From contig NC_020829.1 of the NCBI RefSeq assembly GCF_000349845.1, forward strand, positions 5,029,001-5,093,000: a DNA stretch of 64,000 bases, in the 5' to 3' direction. Positions within the stretch are counted from its first letter, which is position 1, and each line of letters begins with the position of its first letter. Below the pieces are notes generated by a model that was given only the letters and a program-made list of their open reading frames with translations, had not been told where the DNA came from and did no database searches. Shown one piece after another: positions 44,531 to 54,141 of the stretch. Origin of the DNA: Pseudomonas sp. ATCC 13867 (GTDB lineage Bacteria; Pseudomonadota; Gammaproteobacteria; Pseudomonadales; Pseudomonadaceae). A program made the position numbers and the translations under genes.

Positions 44531-45055
44531 TTATGAACGTTCCTTGAGAGTCAGACTGCGCGGACGTTCGAGCCAGCCGCCCTCACCATCAGGAACGATT
44601 TCAATCACGTCGATCTTGCCTTCGCTGATCGCAACGATCTTGCCGTCGTTGCGTCCCAGGTAGTCGCCGATTCGTACCCGGTGCACCCCTCCTGCACCTT
44701 TCACGAGCGCGAACATCTGGCTCTCCCTGGACAAGGTCCCCACCATTTCGAAGGTTTCTATATTGAAGCCCTCGAGGAACTGCTTGACCCGGGTTTCGTC
44801 CGGCTTGACCACCTTGTTGCCCTTCTGTTTCACCGCCAGATCGATCTTGACCGGTGGCTGGAACGGGCTACGCAGCGCCGAGGCGCTATAAGTGAACGCT
44901 TCATACGGCTGGAACTTGGGCAGCGGCTCGATAGCCCCCTTGGGACGCGCACGCACCTCATCCATATAGGCTTGCAGATCGCTGAAATCGCCTCCCGCGC
45001 CGCACCCGTTCAGACTCAGGAGCAGAAAACCGCAAATGATCAGGCGCCCCCTCAT
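44531..45055 (-). CDS. pilP: Type IV pilus assembly lipoprotein
   Basis: The 174-residue protein links the PilNO inner-membrane complex to the PilQ secretin. An N-terminal lipoprotein signal (FLLLSLNGCGAGGDFSDLQA; lipobox LNGC) is followed by a flexible linker and a C-terminal beta domain with FEMVGTLSRESQMFALVKG and VRIGDYLGRNDGKI, the HR-like fold of PilP. Its ATG overlaps the pilO stop codon (ATGA). Confidence 0.96.
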   Translation of the reverse strand: MRGRLIICGFLLLSLNGCGAGGDFSDLQAYMDEVRARPKGAIEPLPKFQPYEAFTYSASALRSPFQPPVKIDLAVKQKGNKVVKPDETRVKQFLEGFNIETFEMVGTLSRESQMFALVKGAGGVHRVRIGDYLGRNDGKIVAISEGKIDVIEIVPDGEGGWLERPRSLTLKERS

Positions 45056-45705
45056 TTCTTGGCTCCCGTTTTTTTCGGGGCATCGACCTTCACGCCCTTG
45101 TCGTTGTAACGATAGGTCTTGGCCAGGATGCTCATCCTCAGCCTGGACGTGCTGTCGGCGCTGGCAGGTTTGATCTCGAAATCGTGCAAGGTAACGATCC
45201 GCGGAAGACTGGACACGCCGCTGACGAAGGTCGCCAGGTCGTGATAGCCGCCGACGACGCTGATCTGGATGGGCAGCTCGATATAGAACTGCTGGGTCAC
45301 TTCCGGCAGCAGCTTGATCTCTTCGAACTCGAGCCCGCTTCCCAGACCGGTGCGGGTGATGTCCTCGAGCAGCCCCGGCACCTCGGTATCGCTGGGCAGT
45401 TGCCGCAGCAAGGCGCCGAAGGACTCCTCCATTTCCTTCATCTGAACCTTGTAGGCATCCAGGTTCGCCGCCTGGAAGGCCTTGGCAGAGAACTGCTGCT
45501 TGAGCGTTTCCTCCTCCGCACGCTGCCGGTCCAACTGGTCCTGCATGTCCTTCAGATGGAAGTTGTAGCCAAGCGCGAGCACCACGGCCATCAGCAGGAT
45601 GCAGGCGATGACCTTGACGGCCGCCGGCCAGGAGCCGAGGTTGTTCAGGTCAAGATCGTTGATGTCGATCTTGCGCAAGCTCTCGAGGGAACTGGCCAGA
45701 CTCAT
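45052..45705 (-). CDS. pilO: Type IV pilus inner-membrane protein PilO
   Basis: The 217-residue bitopic protein has one membrane helix at about 30-48 (VKVIACILLMAVVLALGYNF), a periplasmic coiled coil (about 50-95) and a ferredoxin-like domain. It heterodimerises with PilN. It overlaps pilN and pilP by four bases each, with the usual ATGA coupling. The C-terminus is lysine-rich (KKTGAKK), which is common for PilO. Confidence 0.96.
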   Translation of the reverse strand: MSLASSLESLRKIDINDLDLNNLGSWPAAVKVIACILLMAVVLALGYNFHLKDMQDQLDRQRAEEETLKQQFSAKAFQAANLDAYKVQMKEMEESFGALLRQLPSDTEVPGLLEDITRTGLGSGLEFEEIKLLPEVTQQFYIELPIQISVVGGYHDLATFVSGVSSLPRIVTLHDFEIKPASADSTSRLRMSILAKTYRYNDKGVKVDAPKKTGAKK

Positions 45706-46294
45706 TTCTTGGCTCCTTGCGCAACGTTCTTCTGCTCCGCCTCATCCGCCCCGGGTTGAGTCTGCTGAACCGTCAGCTGGAAGAGGTTCGCCTGATCCAG
45801 CCCTCCCTGGGTCACCGCCTTCACTTCCGTCAGGTTCGGCGCCATCAGCCACTCGGAGGCATCCAGGTTGCGCATCAGGTTGGAGACCCGGTTATTCGAC
45901 TCGGCCGCCCCCGCGATGGAGATGGACTTCCCGGTCATCTTCAGGTCGGTGAAAAAGACGCCATCGGGCAACGTGCGCACCAACTGGTCGAACACACGAC
46001 CAATGATCGGACGGTTGCCCTGAAGGTCCTGAATGATCTTCATGCGCTCCAGCAACTGCTGGCGGCGAGCCTTCAGTTCGCTGATTTCCTTGATTCGCGC
46101 ATCGAGCACAGCGATTTCCTTGCGCAGGAAATCGTTGCGGGCGTTCTGGTTCTCGATAGTCGAACTCAGGTACTGGTCGCCCAGGAACACCAGGCCGGCA
46201 GACAGCAACAGCACGCCGCCCAGGGTCACCAGGAACCGTTGCCTGCGCTCTTCGCGCAGTTGCTCCCGCCACGGCAGTAGGTTGATGCGAGTCA

Positions 46295-46295
<1 letters not shown>
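45702..46295 (-). CDS. pilN: Type IV pilus inner-membrane protein PilN
   Basis: A 197-residue bitopic protein: the conserved cytoplasmic N-terminus MTRINLLPWREQLREERRQR binds PilM, a membrane helix lies at about 23-40, and a coiled coil and a ferredoxin-like periplasmic domain pair with PilO. The ATG overlaps the pilM stop (TGATG). Confidence 0.97.
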
Positions 46296-47386
<1,091 letters not shown>

Positions 47387-47411
47387 TTACGGACGATTTA
47401 TGTTTTTTCAC

Positions 47412-47440
47412 ATTAGATACCAGACTTGACACCCGCGCAA
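47412..47440 (-). promoter_or_regulatory. Promoter of the pilMNOPQ operon
   Basis: On the minus strand: TTGCGC (-35), a 17-bp spacer, TCTAAT (-10), giving a start near 47405 and a leader of about 46 nt. Confidence 0.55.
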
Positions 47441-47544
47441 ATGGCTCACCGGGAAAAAAACTGCTTATAATGTGATCAGCTTTTCCCTTTTTACCGCGCC
47501 ATCCGCTTAACTCTTTCTTTTCTCTGGAAATCCAAGACCTTCCA

Positions 47545-49971
47545 ATGCGCCTGCTGAAGTTTCTGTGGTGGACCTGCGTCACCATAATCTGTGGATTGCT
47601 GCTCAGTTTCAGCGGCGCCTACCTCTACCTCAGCCCAAACCTCCCGTCCGTGGAGGCCTTGCGCAACGTGCGTTTGCAGATGCCGTTGCGCGTGTACAGC
47701 AGTGATAACAGATTGATAGCAGAGTTTGGCGAGATGCGCCGTACGCCGATTCGCTTTGCTGAAATCCCCCAAGACTTCACCCACGCACTGTTATCGGCCG
47801 AGGATGACAACTTCGCCAATCATTATGGCGTGGACGTCAAGAGCCTGATGCGTGCTGCCGCGCAATTATTGAAGACGGGACATATCCAGACGGGCGGCAG
47901 CACCATCACCATGCAGGTGGCGAAGAACTACTTCCTCACCAACGAACGCAGCTTCTCCCGGAAGATCAACGAGATCTTGCTGGCACTTCAGATCGAGCGC
48001 TCGCTGACCAAGGACGAGATCCTCGAGCTGTACGTCAACAAGATTTATCTGGGCAACCGCGCTTACGGTGTAGAAGCCGCCGCCCAGGTCTATTACGGCA
48101 AATCGATCAAAGACTTGAGCCTGGCCCAGATGGCGATGATCGCCGGTCTGCCCAAGGCGCCGTCGCGCTACAACCCGCTGGCCAACCCCGCCCGCAGCCT
48201 GGAACGCCGCAACTGGATCCTCGAGCGCATGCTCAAGCTGGGCTTCATCGACCAGCCTCGCTACGAAGCCGCGGTCAAGGAACCCATCGCGGCGTCCTAT
48301 CACGTACAAAGCCCGGAGCTGACCGCCCCTTACATCGCCGAGATGGCGCGCGCCGAGCTGGTCGGCCGCTTCGGCGGCGATGCCTACACCGAGGGCTACC
48401 GCGTCTATACCACCGTGCGCAGCGATCTGCAGGAGGACGCCAACAACGCACTGCGCGACGGCCTGCAGGATTACGACCAGCGTCACGGCTACCGTGGCCC
48501 GGAGACCCGCCTGCCCGGCAAGACCCGCGATGCCTGGCGCCAGGCGATCGCCCAGCAACGCCCGCTCGGCGGCCTGGAGCCGGCCATCGTCATCCAGGTG
48601 GAGAAGAGCGGCGCCCTGGTGATGACCCGCGACGGCAAGGAAGAAGCACTCGCCTGGGACGGCATGAAATGGGCGCGCCCCTACCTCAGCAACAACAGCA
48701 TGGGGCCGATGCCTCGCCAGCCAAGCGACGTGGTCCAGCCCGGCGACGTGATCCGTGTGCAACGCCGCGACGACGGCTCGCTGCGCCTGAGCCAGGTGCC
48801 CGCCGCACAAAGCGCGCTGGTTTCCCTGAACCCGCAGGACGGCGCGATCATGGCGCTGGTCGGTGGTTTCTCCTTCGAGCAGAGCAACTACAACCGCGCG
48901 ACCCAGGCCAAGCGCCAGCCCGGTTCCAGCTTCAAGCCGTTCATCTACAGCGCCGCGCTGGACAACGGTTTCACCGCCGCCTCGCTGATCAACGACGCCC
49001 CCGTGGTGTTCTACGATGAGTACCTGGACAAGGTCTGGCGACCGAAGAACGACACCAACACCTTCCTCGGCCCGATCCCGATGCGCGAGGCGTTGTACAA
49101 GTCGCGCAACATGGTGTCGATCCGCATCCTCCAGGGGCTGGGCGTCGAACGCGCGCGCAACTACATCAGCCGCTTCGGTTTCAACAAGGACGAACTGCCG
49201 CCGAACCTGTCGATGGCCCTCGGCACCGCGACCCTGACGCCGCTGGAGATCGCCACCGCCTGGAGCACCTTCGCCAACGGTGGCTTCAAGATTTCGCCCT
49301 ATGTGATCGAGCGCATCGAAAGCCGCGACGGCCAGATCATCTACCAGGCCAACCCGCCCCGCGTGACGAATGACGAGGCACAGGTCGAACAGGCACAGCC
49401 CACCGGCACCAACGAACTGGGCAACGACGACCCGAGCCTGGCCAAGACCACCATCGAGCCGGCCGCCGCCGAGCGCATCATCGACTCGCGCACCGCCTAC
49501 ATCATGACCAGCATGCTGCAGGACGTGATCAAGCGCGGCACCGGCCGTCGCGCCCTGGCGCTCAAGCGCGACGACCTGGCCGGCAAGACCGGTACCACCA
49601 ACGAGTCCAAGGACGCCTGGTTCTCCGGCTACAACGCCGACTACATGACCACCGTCTGGGTCGGTTTCGACCAGCCGGAAAGCCTCGGCCGCAGCGAGTA
49701 CGGCGGTAACGTGGCCCTGCCGATCTGGATGCGCTACATGGGCGCCGCCCTGAAGGACAAGCCCTCGCACCTGCTGCCCGAGCCCGCCGGCATGGTCAGC
49801 CTGCGCATCGATCCGGTGACTGGCCGCGCAGCGGCGCCAGGCACGCCGGGCGCCTATTTCGAACTGTTCAAGAACGAGGATACGCCGCCTTCGATGAGCG
49901 AACTGGCACCGGGAAGCGCGCCGGGAAGCGGTATGCCGGCGGAAGAAGAAGCCCCGATCGACCTGTTCTGA
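47545..49971 (+). CDS. ponA: Penicillin-binding protein 1A
   Basis: An 808-residue bifunctional class A PBP. An N-terminal membrane anchor (about 7-29) is followed by the GT51 glycosyltransferase (catalytic E86 in LLSAEDDNF, and GGSTITMQVAKN). An inserted OB-like region (about 315-420) precedes the transpeptidase domain with SxxK (S461-K464, PGSSFKPF), SxN (YKSRNM) and KTG (LAGKTGTTNES). It polymerises and cross-links peptidoglycan in the periplasm. The SD before ATG 47545 is weak. The start is supported by the anchor sequence MRLLKFLWWTCVTIICGLLL. Terminator follows. Confidence 0.97.
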   Translation: MRLLKFLWWTCVTIICGLLLSFSGAYLYLSPNLPSVEALRNVRLQMPLRVYSSDNRLIAEFGEMRRTPIRFAEIPQDFTHALLSAEDDNFANHYGVDVKSLMRAAAQLLKTGHIQTGGSTITMQVAKNYFLTNERSFSRKINEILLALQIERSLTKDEILELYVNKIYLGNRAYGVEAAAQVYYGKSIKDLSLAQMAMIAGLPKAPSRYNPLANPARSLERRNWILERMLKLGFIDQPRYEAAVKEPIAASYHVQSPELTAPYIAEMARAELVGRFGGDAYTEGYRVYTTVRSDLQEDANNALRDGLQDYDQRHGYRGPETRLPGKTRDAWRQAIAQQRPLGGLEPAIVIQVEKSGALVMTRDGKEEALAWDGMKWARPYLSNNSMGPMPRQPSDVVQPGDVIRVQRRDDGSLRLSQVPAAQSALVSLNPQDGAIMALVGGFSFEQSNYNRATQAKRQPGSSFKPFIYSAALDNGFTAASLINDAPVVFYDEYLDKVWRPKNDTNTFLGPIPMREALYKSRNMVSIRILQGLGVERARNYISRFGFNKDELPPNLSMALGTATLTPLEIATAWSTFANGGFKISPYVIERIESRDGQIIYQANPPRVTNDEAQVEQAQPTGTNELGNDDPSLAKTTIEPAAAERIIDSRTAYIMTSMLQDVIKRGTGRRALALKRDDLAGKTGTTNESKDAWFSGYNADYMTTVWVGFDQPESLGRSEYGGNVALPIWMRYMGAALKDKPSHLLPEPAGMVSLRIDPVTGRAAAPGTPGAYFELFKNEDTPPSMSELAPGSAPGSGMPAEEEAPIDLF

Positions 49972-49984
49972 CAGGCAGGCACAG

Positions 49985-50006
49985 GCCCCTCGCAAGAGGG
50001 GCTTTT
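49985..50006 (+). terminator. Terminator of ponA
   Basis: GCCCCTC (49985-49991), loop GCAA, GAGGGGC (49996-50002), TTTT. Confidence 0.85.
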
Positions 50007-50153
50007 GCATCGAACGGAATGTTTCCCGAATAAATCATGGCATTTCGCCAAATCATTGATTAATCTGCCGTTTGCGGCGGTGAACAGCCCCGGACGACCG
50101 ACCCCATCCGGCGCGTCAGGGGCTTCCCGCGGCAACGTCATCAGGACGCCCGG

Positions 50154-50621
50154 ATGCTACGCAAACTGTCTGGCTGGCTGTTCTGCCTGATCGCACTGTC
50201 GCTCGGTGCGCCGTTACTGCGCCTGCTGGCCACACCCCGCGTCCTCGCCCCCGCACCTGACCTCGTCTACCTCGACCAGTTGCTCGCCACGCTGATCGCC
50301 TGCGCGGGACTTTCCGGCCTGCTCATCGCCTGCCTGCTCCGCCTGCCCGCTCGCGCATTCACCGCAATCCTTCTGCTGCTGCCCGCCGGGGCGCTCTGCA
50401 TCTGGCGCCTCACCCATCCCGCGCTCGAGCCCAGCTCCCCCACACCGGAGCAATTCCGGCTGGTACTGGCGGGACTGACGGGATATGCCCTTCTGCTGGC
50501 CGGCATCGGATGGCTCGCCAGGCGGGAAGGCGGAGTACGGACAGCCTTGCGCTGTCTCGGCCTGCTACTGCTGCTGCCCTGGGGCCTTGGCCTGTTCTAC
50601 CTGATGCGACTGTACTACTGA
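50154..50621 (+). CDS. Small integral membrane protein, function unknown
   Basis: A 155-residue hydrophobic protein with four likely membrane helices (about 5-25, 43-62, 67-86 and 102-121) and a fifth short hydrophobic stretch at the C-terminus (LRCLGLLLLLPWGLGLFYLM). It is Leu-rich with only scattered charges. No family was recognised. The ATG is preceded by a poor SD (AGGACGCCCGG). Its stop overlaps the stop of the convergent metallopeptidase gene by 7 bp. It sits exactly where gene order switches from the ponA side to the fba/pgk side relative to PAO1. Confidence 0.6.
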   Translation: MLRKLSGWLFCLIALSLGAPLLRLLATPRVLAPAPDLVYLDQLLATLIACAGLSGLLIACLLRLPARAFTAILLLLPAGALCIWRLTHPALEPSSPTPEQFRLVLAGLTGYALLLAGIGWLARREGGVRTALRCLGLLLLLPWGLGLFYLMRLYY

Positions 50622-51109
50622 GGCAGATCGCGCCAGGTCAGGTAGACGCGCAGGTCGAACTCCAGTTGGTGGTAGCCCGGCAGCATGTGCTCGCAGAGCT
50701 GATAGAAGGCCTTGCCGTGGTCACGCTCCTTCAGGTGCGCGAGTTCGTGGACCACGATCATCTGCAGGAACTCGGGAGCCGCATCCTTGAACAGCGAGGC
50801 GACACGGATTTCCTTCTTCGCCTTGAGCTTGCCGCCCTGCACCCGCGAGATCGCCGTGTTCAGGCCGAGGGCGCGCTGCACCACGTCCAGCTTGTTGTCG
50901 TAGAGCACCTTGTCCACCGCCGGCGCGGTGCGCATGAACTGCTGCTTGAGGTCCATCGCATAGCTGTAGAGCGCCTTGTCACTCTGCACGTCATGGCGAC
51001 CGGGATAGCGACGCTCCAGGTACTGGGCGAGACGGTCCTGCTCGATGAGCTGGCGCACCTGGTCCTGAAGCTGCTGCGGGTAGGCCTGGAGATAACGGAG
51101 CGGTTGCAT
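50615..51109 (-). CDS. YgjP-like zinc metallopeptidase
   Basis: The 164-residue cytoplasmic protein carries HELAHLKERDHGKAFYQLCE near residue 122, the HExxH...H zinc-binding signature of the YgjP/SprT-like (DUF45) family. An upstream helix (about 20-60) precedes the catalytic part. The role is unknown; relatives are often encoded beside restriction systems, which is not the case here. ATG 51109 (MQPLRYLQAYPQQL) was chosen over the longer frame to 51160. Confidence 0.82.
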   Translation of the reverse strand: MQPLRYLQAYPQQLQDQVRQLIEQDRLAQYLERRYPGRHDVQSDKALYSYAMDLKQQFMRTAPAVDKVLYDNKLDVVQRALGLNTAISRVQGGKLKAKKEIRVASLFKDAAPEFLQMIVVHELAHLKERDHGKAFYQLCEHMLPGYHQLEFDLRVYLTWRDLPQ

Positions 51110-51160
51110 GGGCGAGGCGACTGACGGGACGTTCGACCGCCAGTCTACCTCATTCACCAC

Positions 51161-51931
51161 TCAATCCAGCGCGCAGGTGCTATAGGCTTCGGTGCGGTAC
51201 GGGAACGCGACCTCCGCGCAATCTTTCAATGCCGGATGGCTGGCAATCAGCTCTCGCAGTTGCTCGGCCACCCGTTGTTTCTGCTCATCCGGCAACGCGG
51301 CGATGAAGCTGACCGACAGGACACGCGAAACGATCACCTGTTCCGGCGGGCCGATGTGCTGGTAGTTGAACTCGCGCAGGCGCAACGGCGCGAATCGCGC
51401 GCCTGCAAAGGCGCGTCGCCATTCGCCGGTGTGGAAGCGCGGCGTACTGCCCTCGTAGCGTTCGACGATGCGGGCCACCTCGGCCACCCAGTCGACCCGC
51501 TCGTCACGGACGTTCCAGACCAGACCGAGATGACCGCCCGGGCGCAGCACCCGATGGATCTCGGCCAGCGACCGCTCGTCCGCGAACCAGTGGAAAGCCT
51601 GGGCGCAGGTCAGCGCATCCAGGCTCCCCGTCTCCAGGGGGATCGCCTGGGCGGTACCGTTGAGCGCCTTCACCGCCGGCAGGGTCGCGCTCAATTGCTC
51701 ACGCATCGCCGCCACCGGCTCGATCGCCGTGACCTGCGCCCCCGTGCGCAGCAGCAAGGCGGTGAACTTCCCAGTCCCCGCACCGAGATCGGCCACCGCC
51801 TTGCCGGGAGCGATCTCCAGGGCCTCGCCCAGCCAGCCCAACAGCTCATCCGGATAGTCCGGACGCCCGTGGGCATAGGCTTTCGCTTCACGGGCATAGC
51901 CATCCCGCGCACTGCCATGTACATCCGTCAT
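51161..51931 (-). CDS. Class I SAM-dependent methyltransferase
   Basis: The 256-residue protein has the methyltransferase_11 fold: motif I VADLGAGTGKFTALLL, a motif II acid in VTAIEPVAAM, and ALTCAQAFHWFADERSLAEI with RVLRPGGHLGLVWNVRD as motifs IV/VI. The N-terminal YAREAKAYAHGRPDYPDEL is typical of the YcgJ/UbiE-like small-molecule group. The substrate is unknown. GGAGGCACG precedes ATG 51931. Confidence 0.85.
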   Translation of the reverse strand: MTDVHGSARDGYAREAKAYAHGRPDYPDELLGWLGEALEIAPGKAVADLGAGTGKFTALLLRTGAQVTAIEPVAAMREQLSATLPAVKALNGTAQAIPLETGSLDALTCAQAFHWFADERSLAEIHRVLRPGGHLGLVWNVRDERVDWVAEVARIVERYEGSTPRFHTGEWRRAFAGARFAPLRLREFNYQHIGPPEQVIVSRVLSVSFIAALPDEQKQRVAEQLRELIASHPALKDCAEVAFPYRTEAYSTCALD

Positions 51932-51968
51932 CGTGCCTCCAGAGCCCGTCCGACCCGAGCACCAGCGC

Positions 51969-52406
51969 TCAGAGGAACCGGCAGGCCTTGCCGTCGAGTT
52001 TGCTCTTGCCATCCAGGTAACTACGGTAGCAGCTGAGCAGCCTCGATTCCTTGATACGGCAGCGCTTCTGCCGGCATTCGCCGGTGAACTCGAAGCGGCC
52101 GCCATCCGGGGCGGCCAGTTGGATACGGATCGCCGGCCAGCCCTTCTTCGGCGCCTTGTCCGGCGTACTGAGCACGCGGTTCTCGTTCTCCACCAGGGCG
52201 GCACCCGCTTCGGCATAGTCGAAGACGAACAGCAGGGTACGCGAGGTCTTCAGCGTGCACTCTTCATGGGTCAGGCAGTTCTGCGCATCCACCGGCAGGT
52301 TTACCGGCGGCTTCGGCGGTGGCGCCGAGGCCCCGGGGGGAAGCAGCGAACAACCGGCCAGCAGCACCAGCGACAGAGCGGCAAGCCCGGCACGCAGCAT
52401 CGACAT
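51969..52406 (-). CDS. Cysteine-rich lipoprotein, function unknown
   Basis: A 145-residue lipoprotein: signal peptide with lipobox LLAGC (C19 lipidated), a short Pro-rich linker, then a compact domain with six more cysteines (NC, EEC, GEC, RC, SC, AC), enough for three disulfides. No family was recognised. It lies between the methyltransferase and fba on the same strand. A terminator-like hairpin on the fba side separates them. Confidence 0.75.
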   Translation of the reverse strand: MSMLRAGLAALSLVLLAGCSLLPPGASAPPPKPPVNLPVDAQNCLTHEECTLKTSRTLLFVFDYAEAGAALVENENRVLSTPDKAPKKGWPAIRIQLAAPDGGRFEFTGECRQKRCRIKESRLLSCYRSYLDGKSKLDGKACRFL

Positions 52407-52434
52407 GCCATCAATCTCCTTCTGGCAAATACGA

Positions 52435-52459
52435 AAGAGCCCCGCGGGGCGGGGCTCTT
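52435..52459 (-). terminator. Hairpin after fba
   Basis: AAGAGCCCCGC (52435-52445), loop GGG, GCGGGGCTCTT (52449-52459). On the minus strand TTCGTATTT follows, a poor but possible T-tract. Confidence 0.7.
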
Positions 52460-52475
52460 CGGAAGCGGGCCGGAA

Positions 52476-53540
52476 TCAGTTGATCTTCGCTTCCAGCTCA
52501 CCCTTGGCGTAACGCTGGAACATGCCTTCCAGGGAGATCGGCTTGATCTTGGAGGCGTGGCCGGCGGTGCCGAAGGCTTCGTAGCGGGCGATGCAGACAT
52601 CGCGCATGGCTTCGACGGTCTTGGCGAAGTATTTGCGCGGGTCAAACTCGCTGGGGTTCTTCGCCAGGAAGCGACGGATGGCGCCAGTGGAGGCCAGGCG
52701 CAGGTCGGTGTCGATGTTGACCTTGCGCACGCCGTACTTGATGCCTTCGACGATTTCCTCGACCGGCACGCCGTAGGTTTCCGGGATCTCGCCGCCGAAC
52801 TCGTTGATGATCGCCAGCCAGTCCTGCGGGACGGAGGACGAACCGTGCATCACCAGGTGGGTACCCGGAATGCGCGCATGGATCGCCTTGATGCGGTCGA
52901 TGGCGAGGATGTCGCCGGTCGGCGGCTTGGTGAACTTGTAGGCGCCGTGGCTGGTGCCGATGGCGATGGCCAGGGCGTCGACCTGGGTCTGCTTGACGAA
53001 GTCGGCGGCTTCTTCCGGGTCGGTCAGCAACTGGCTGTGGTCCAGCACGCCTTCCGCGCCAACGCCGTCTTCCTCGCCGGCCATGCCGGTTTCCAGGGAG
53101 CCCAGGCAGCCCAGCTCACCTTCCACGGACACGCCGCAGGCGTGGGCGAAGGCAACGGTCTGCTGGGTCACGCGGACGTTGTACTCGTAGTCGGCCGGGG
53201 TCTTGCCGTCTTCCTTCAGCGAGCCGTCCATCATCACCGAGCTGAAGCCCAGCTGGATGGAGCGCTGGCAGACGTCAGGGCTGGTGCCGTGGTCCTGGTG
53301 CATGCACACCGGGATGTGCGGGAATTCTTCGATGGCCGCGAGGATCAGGTGGCGCAGGAAGGGCGCACCGGCGTATTTGCGAGCACCGGCGGAGGCCTGC
53401 ACGATCACCGGAGAATCGGTCTTGTCGGCCGCTTCCATGATGGCGCGCATCTGCTCGAGGTTGTTGACGTTGAAGGCCGGAACGCCATAGCCGAACTCGG
53501 CGGCGTGATCCAGCATTTGGCGCATGCTGATGAGTGCCAT
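52476..53540 (-). CDS. fba: Class II fructose-1,6-bisphosphate aldolase
   Basis: The 354-residue zinc enzyme interconverts fructose-1,6-bisphosphate with dihydroxyacetone phosphate and glyceraldehyde-3-phosphate. Zinc ligands are in VCMHQDHG and [18 protein letters not shown]; the class II signature [15 protein letters not shown] includes the second metal glutamates. Start [19 protein letters not shown] with GGGAGAAG upstream. In Pseudomonas, which lacks phosphofructokinase, it works mainly in gluconeogenesis and in the Entner-Doudoroff/EMP cycle. Confidence 0.97.
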   Translation of the reverse strand: MALISMRQMLDHAAEFGYGVPAFNVNNLEQMRAIMEAADKTDSPVIVQASAGARKYAGAPFLRHLILAAIEEFPHIPVCMHQDHGTSPDVCQRSIQLGFSSVMMDGSLKEDGKTPADYEYNVRVTQQTVAFAHACGVSVEGELGCLGSLETGMAGEEDGVGAEGVLDHSQLLTDPEEAADFVKQTQVDALAIAIGTSHGAYKFTKPPTGDILAIDRIKAIHARIPGTHLVMHGSSSVPQDWLAIINEFGGEIPETYGVPVEEIVEGIKYGVRKVNIDTDLRLASTGAIRRFLAKNPSEFDPRKYFAKTVEAMRDVCIARYEAFGTAGHASKIKPISLEGMFQRYAKGELEAKIN

Positions 53541-53581
53541 GATTTTTGCTTCTCCCAGAAGTCGGGCTCGTTCAGTTGTTC

Positions 53582-53604
53582 AAAAGCCTGCCCCAGGGGC
53601 AGGC
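53582..53604 (-). terminator. Terminator after the MliC-like gene
   Basis: GCCTGCCCC (53586-53594) pairs with GGGGCAGGC (53596-53604) and is followed on the minus strand by TTTTG, separating the lipoprotein gene from fba. Confidence 0.7.
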
Positions 53605-53644
53605 GGTGTTCAAGTGCCCAGGCCGTGGCCGGACAGTCGGCGCG

Positions 53645-53980
53645 TCAGCGCGCCTTGCAACCTCGGCCGATGAGATCGTTGCTCTCGACCCAGTAGATCA
53701 ATCCCTGCTCGCCGGTAATGCTGAATCCGACCAGTCCGTCACTATAGAAAGCGCCGGATCCGCCGGGTTCCTCCTCCAGGTGATGAACCACGTCATCCTC
53801 ACCCAGGCGAAGGTCGACCACCGACCTGCTGGCATCCACGTAACGCCAGATGACTTCAGCCTGGCTGTCGCAGGTCCAGCGACTCCAGCCGGACGCCTTG
53901 CCGCCGGCGCCACCGGACGAATGGCTCGAACATCCCGCCAGCAGTGACAGTGCGAGGGCCGGGACAACATAACGCAGCAT
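53645..53980 (-). CDS. MliC-like lipoprotein (possible c-type lysozyme inhibitor)
   Basis: A 111-residue lipoprotein (MLRYVVPALALSLLAGC, lipobox LLAGC) whose mature part resembles the MliC fold. It has a cysteine near the start (WTCDSQAEVIWRYVD), the loop GGSGAFYSDGLVGFSI corresponding to the inhibitory SGxxY-type loop, and a closing cysteine RGCKAR. By analogy it would sit in the outer membrane and protect against host or predator lysozyme. Competing open frames across this locus (to 54391 and the 53698-54069 frame) do not look like proteins. Lies between pgk and fba. Confidence 0.72.
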   Translation of the reverse strand: MLRYVVPALALSLLAGCSSHSSGGAGGKASGWSRWTCDSQAEVIWRYVDASRSVVDLRLGEDDVVHHLEEEPGGSGAFYSDGLVGFSITGEQGLIYWVESNDLIGRGCKAR

Positions 53981-54056
53981 CGGGCAACTCCCCCTTGAGG
54001 CGGCATCCCCGCCGAGTATCCAATACGCCAGCTTGCCCGCCCCAGTGCTGGAGCGC

Positions 54057-54090
54057 CAGCGCCGCCCACGATCAGACGAGGGCGGCGCTG
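54057..54090 (-). terminator. GC-rich hairpin after pgk
   Basis: CAGCGCCGCCC (54057-54067) pairs with GGGCGGCGCTG (54080-54090) across a 12-nt loop. There is no T-tract on the minus strand, so termination is uncertain. Confidence 0.45.
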
Positions 54091-54141
54091 TACGGATGGG
54101 AGCGCACCGACGAAGCGTCGCCGCTCTCGTCGGCGAATGCC

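Noticed and set aside
47466..47471. Perfect TATAAT as the ponA -10
   Set aside because: Well placed 74 bp before ponA, but no acceptable -35 at 16-19 bp, so not called as a promoter.
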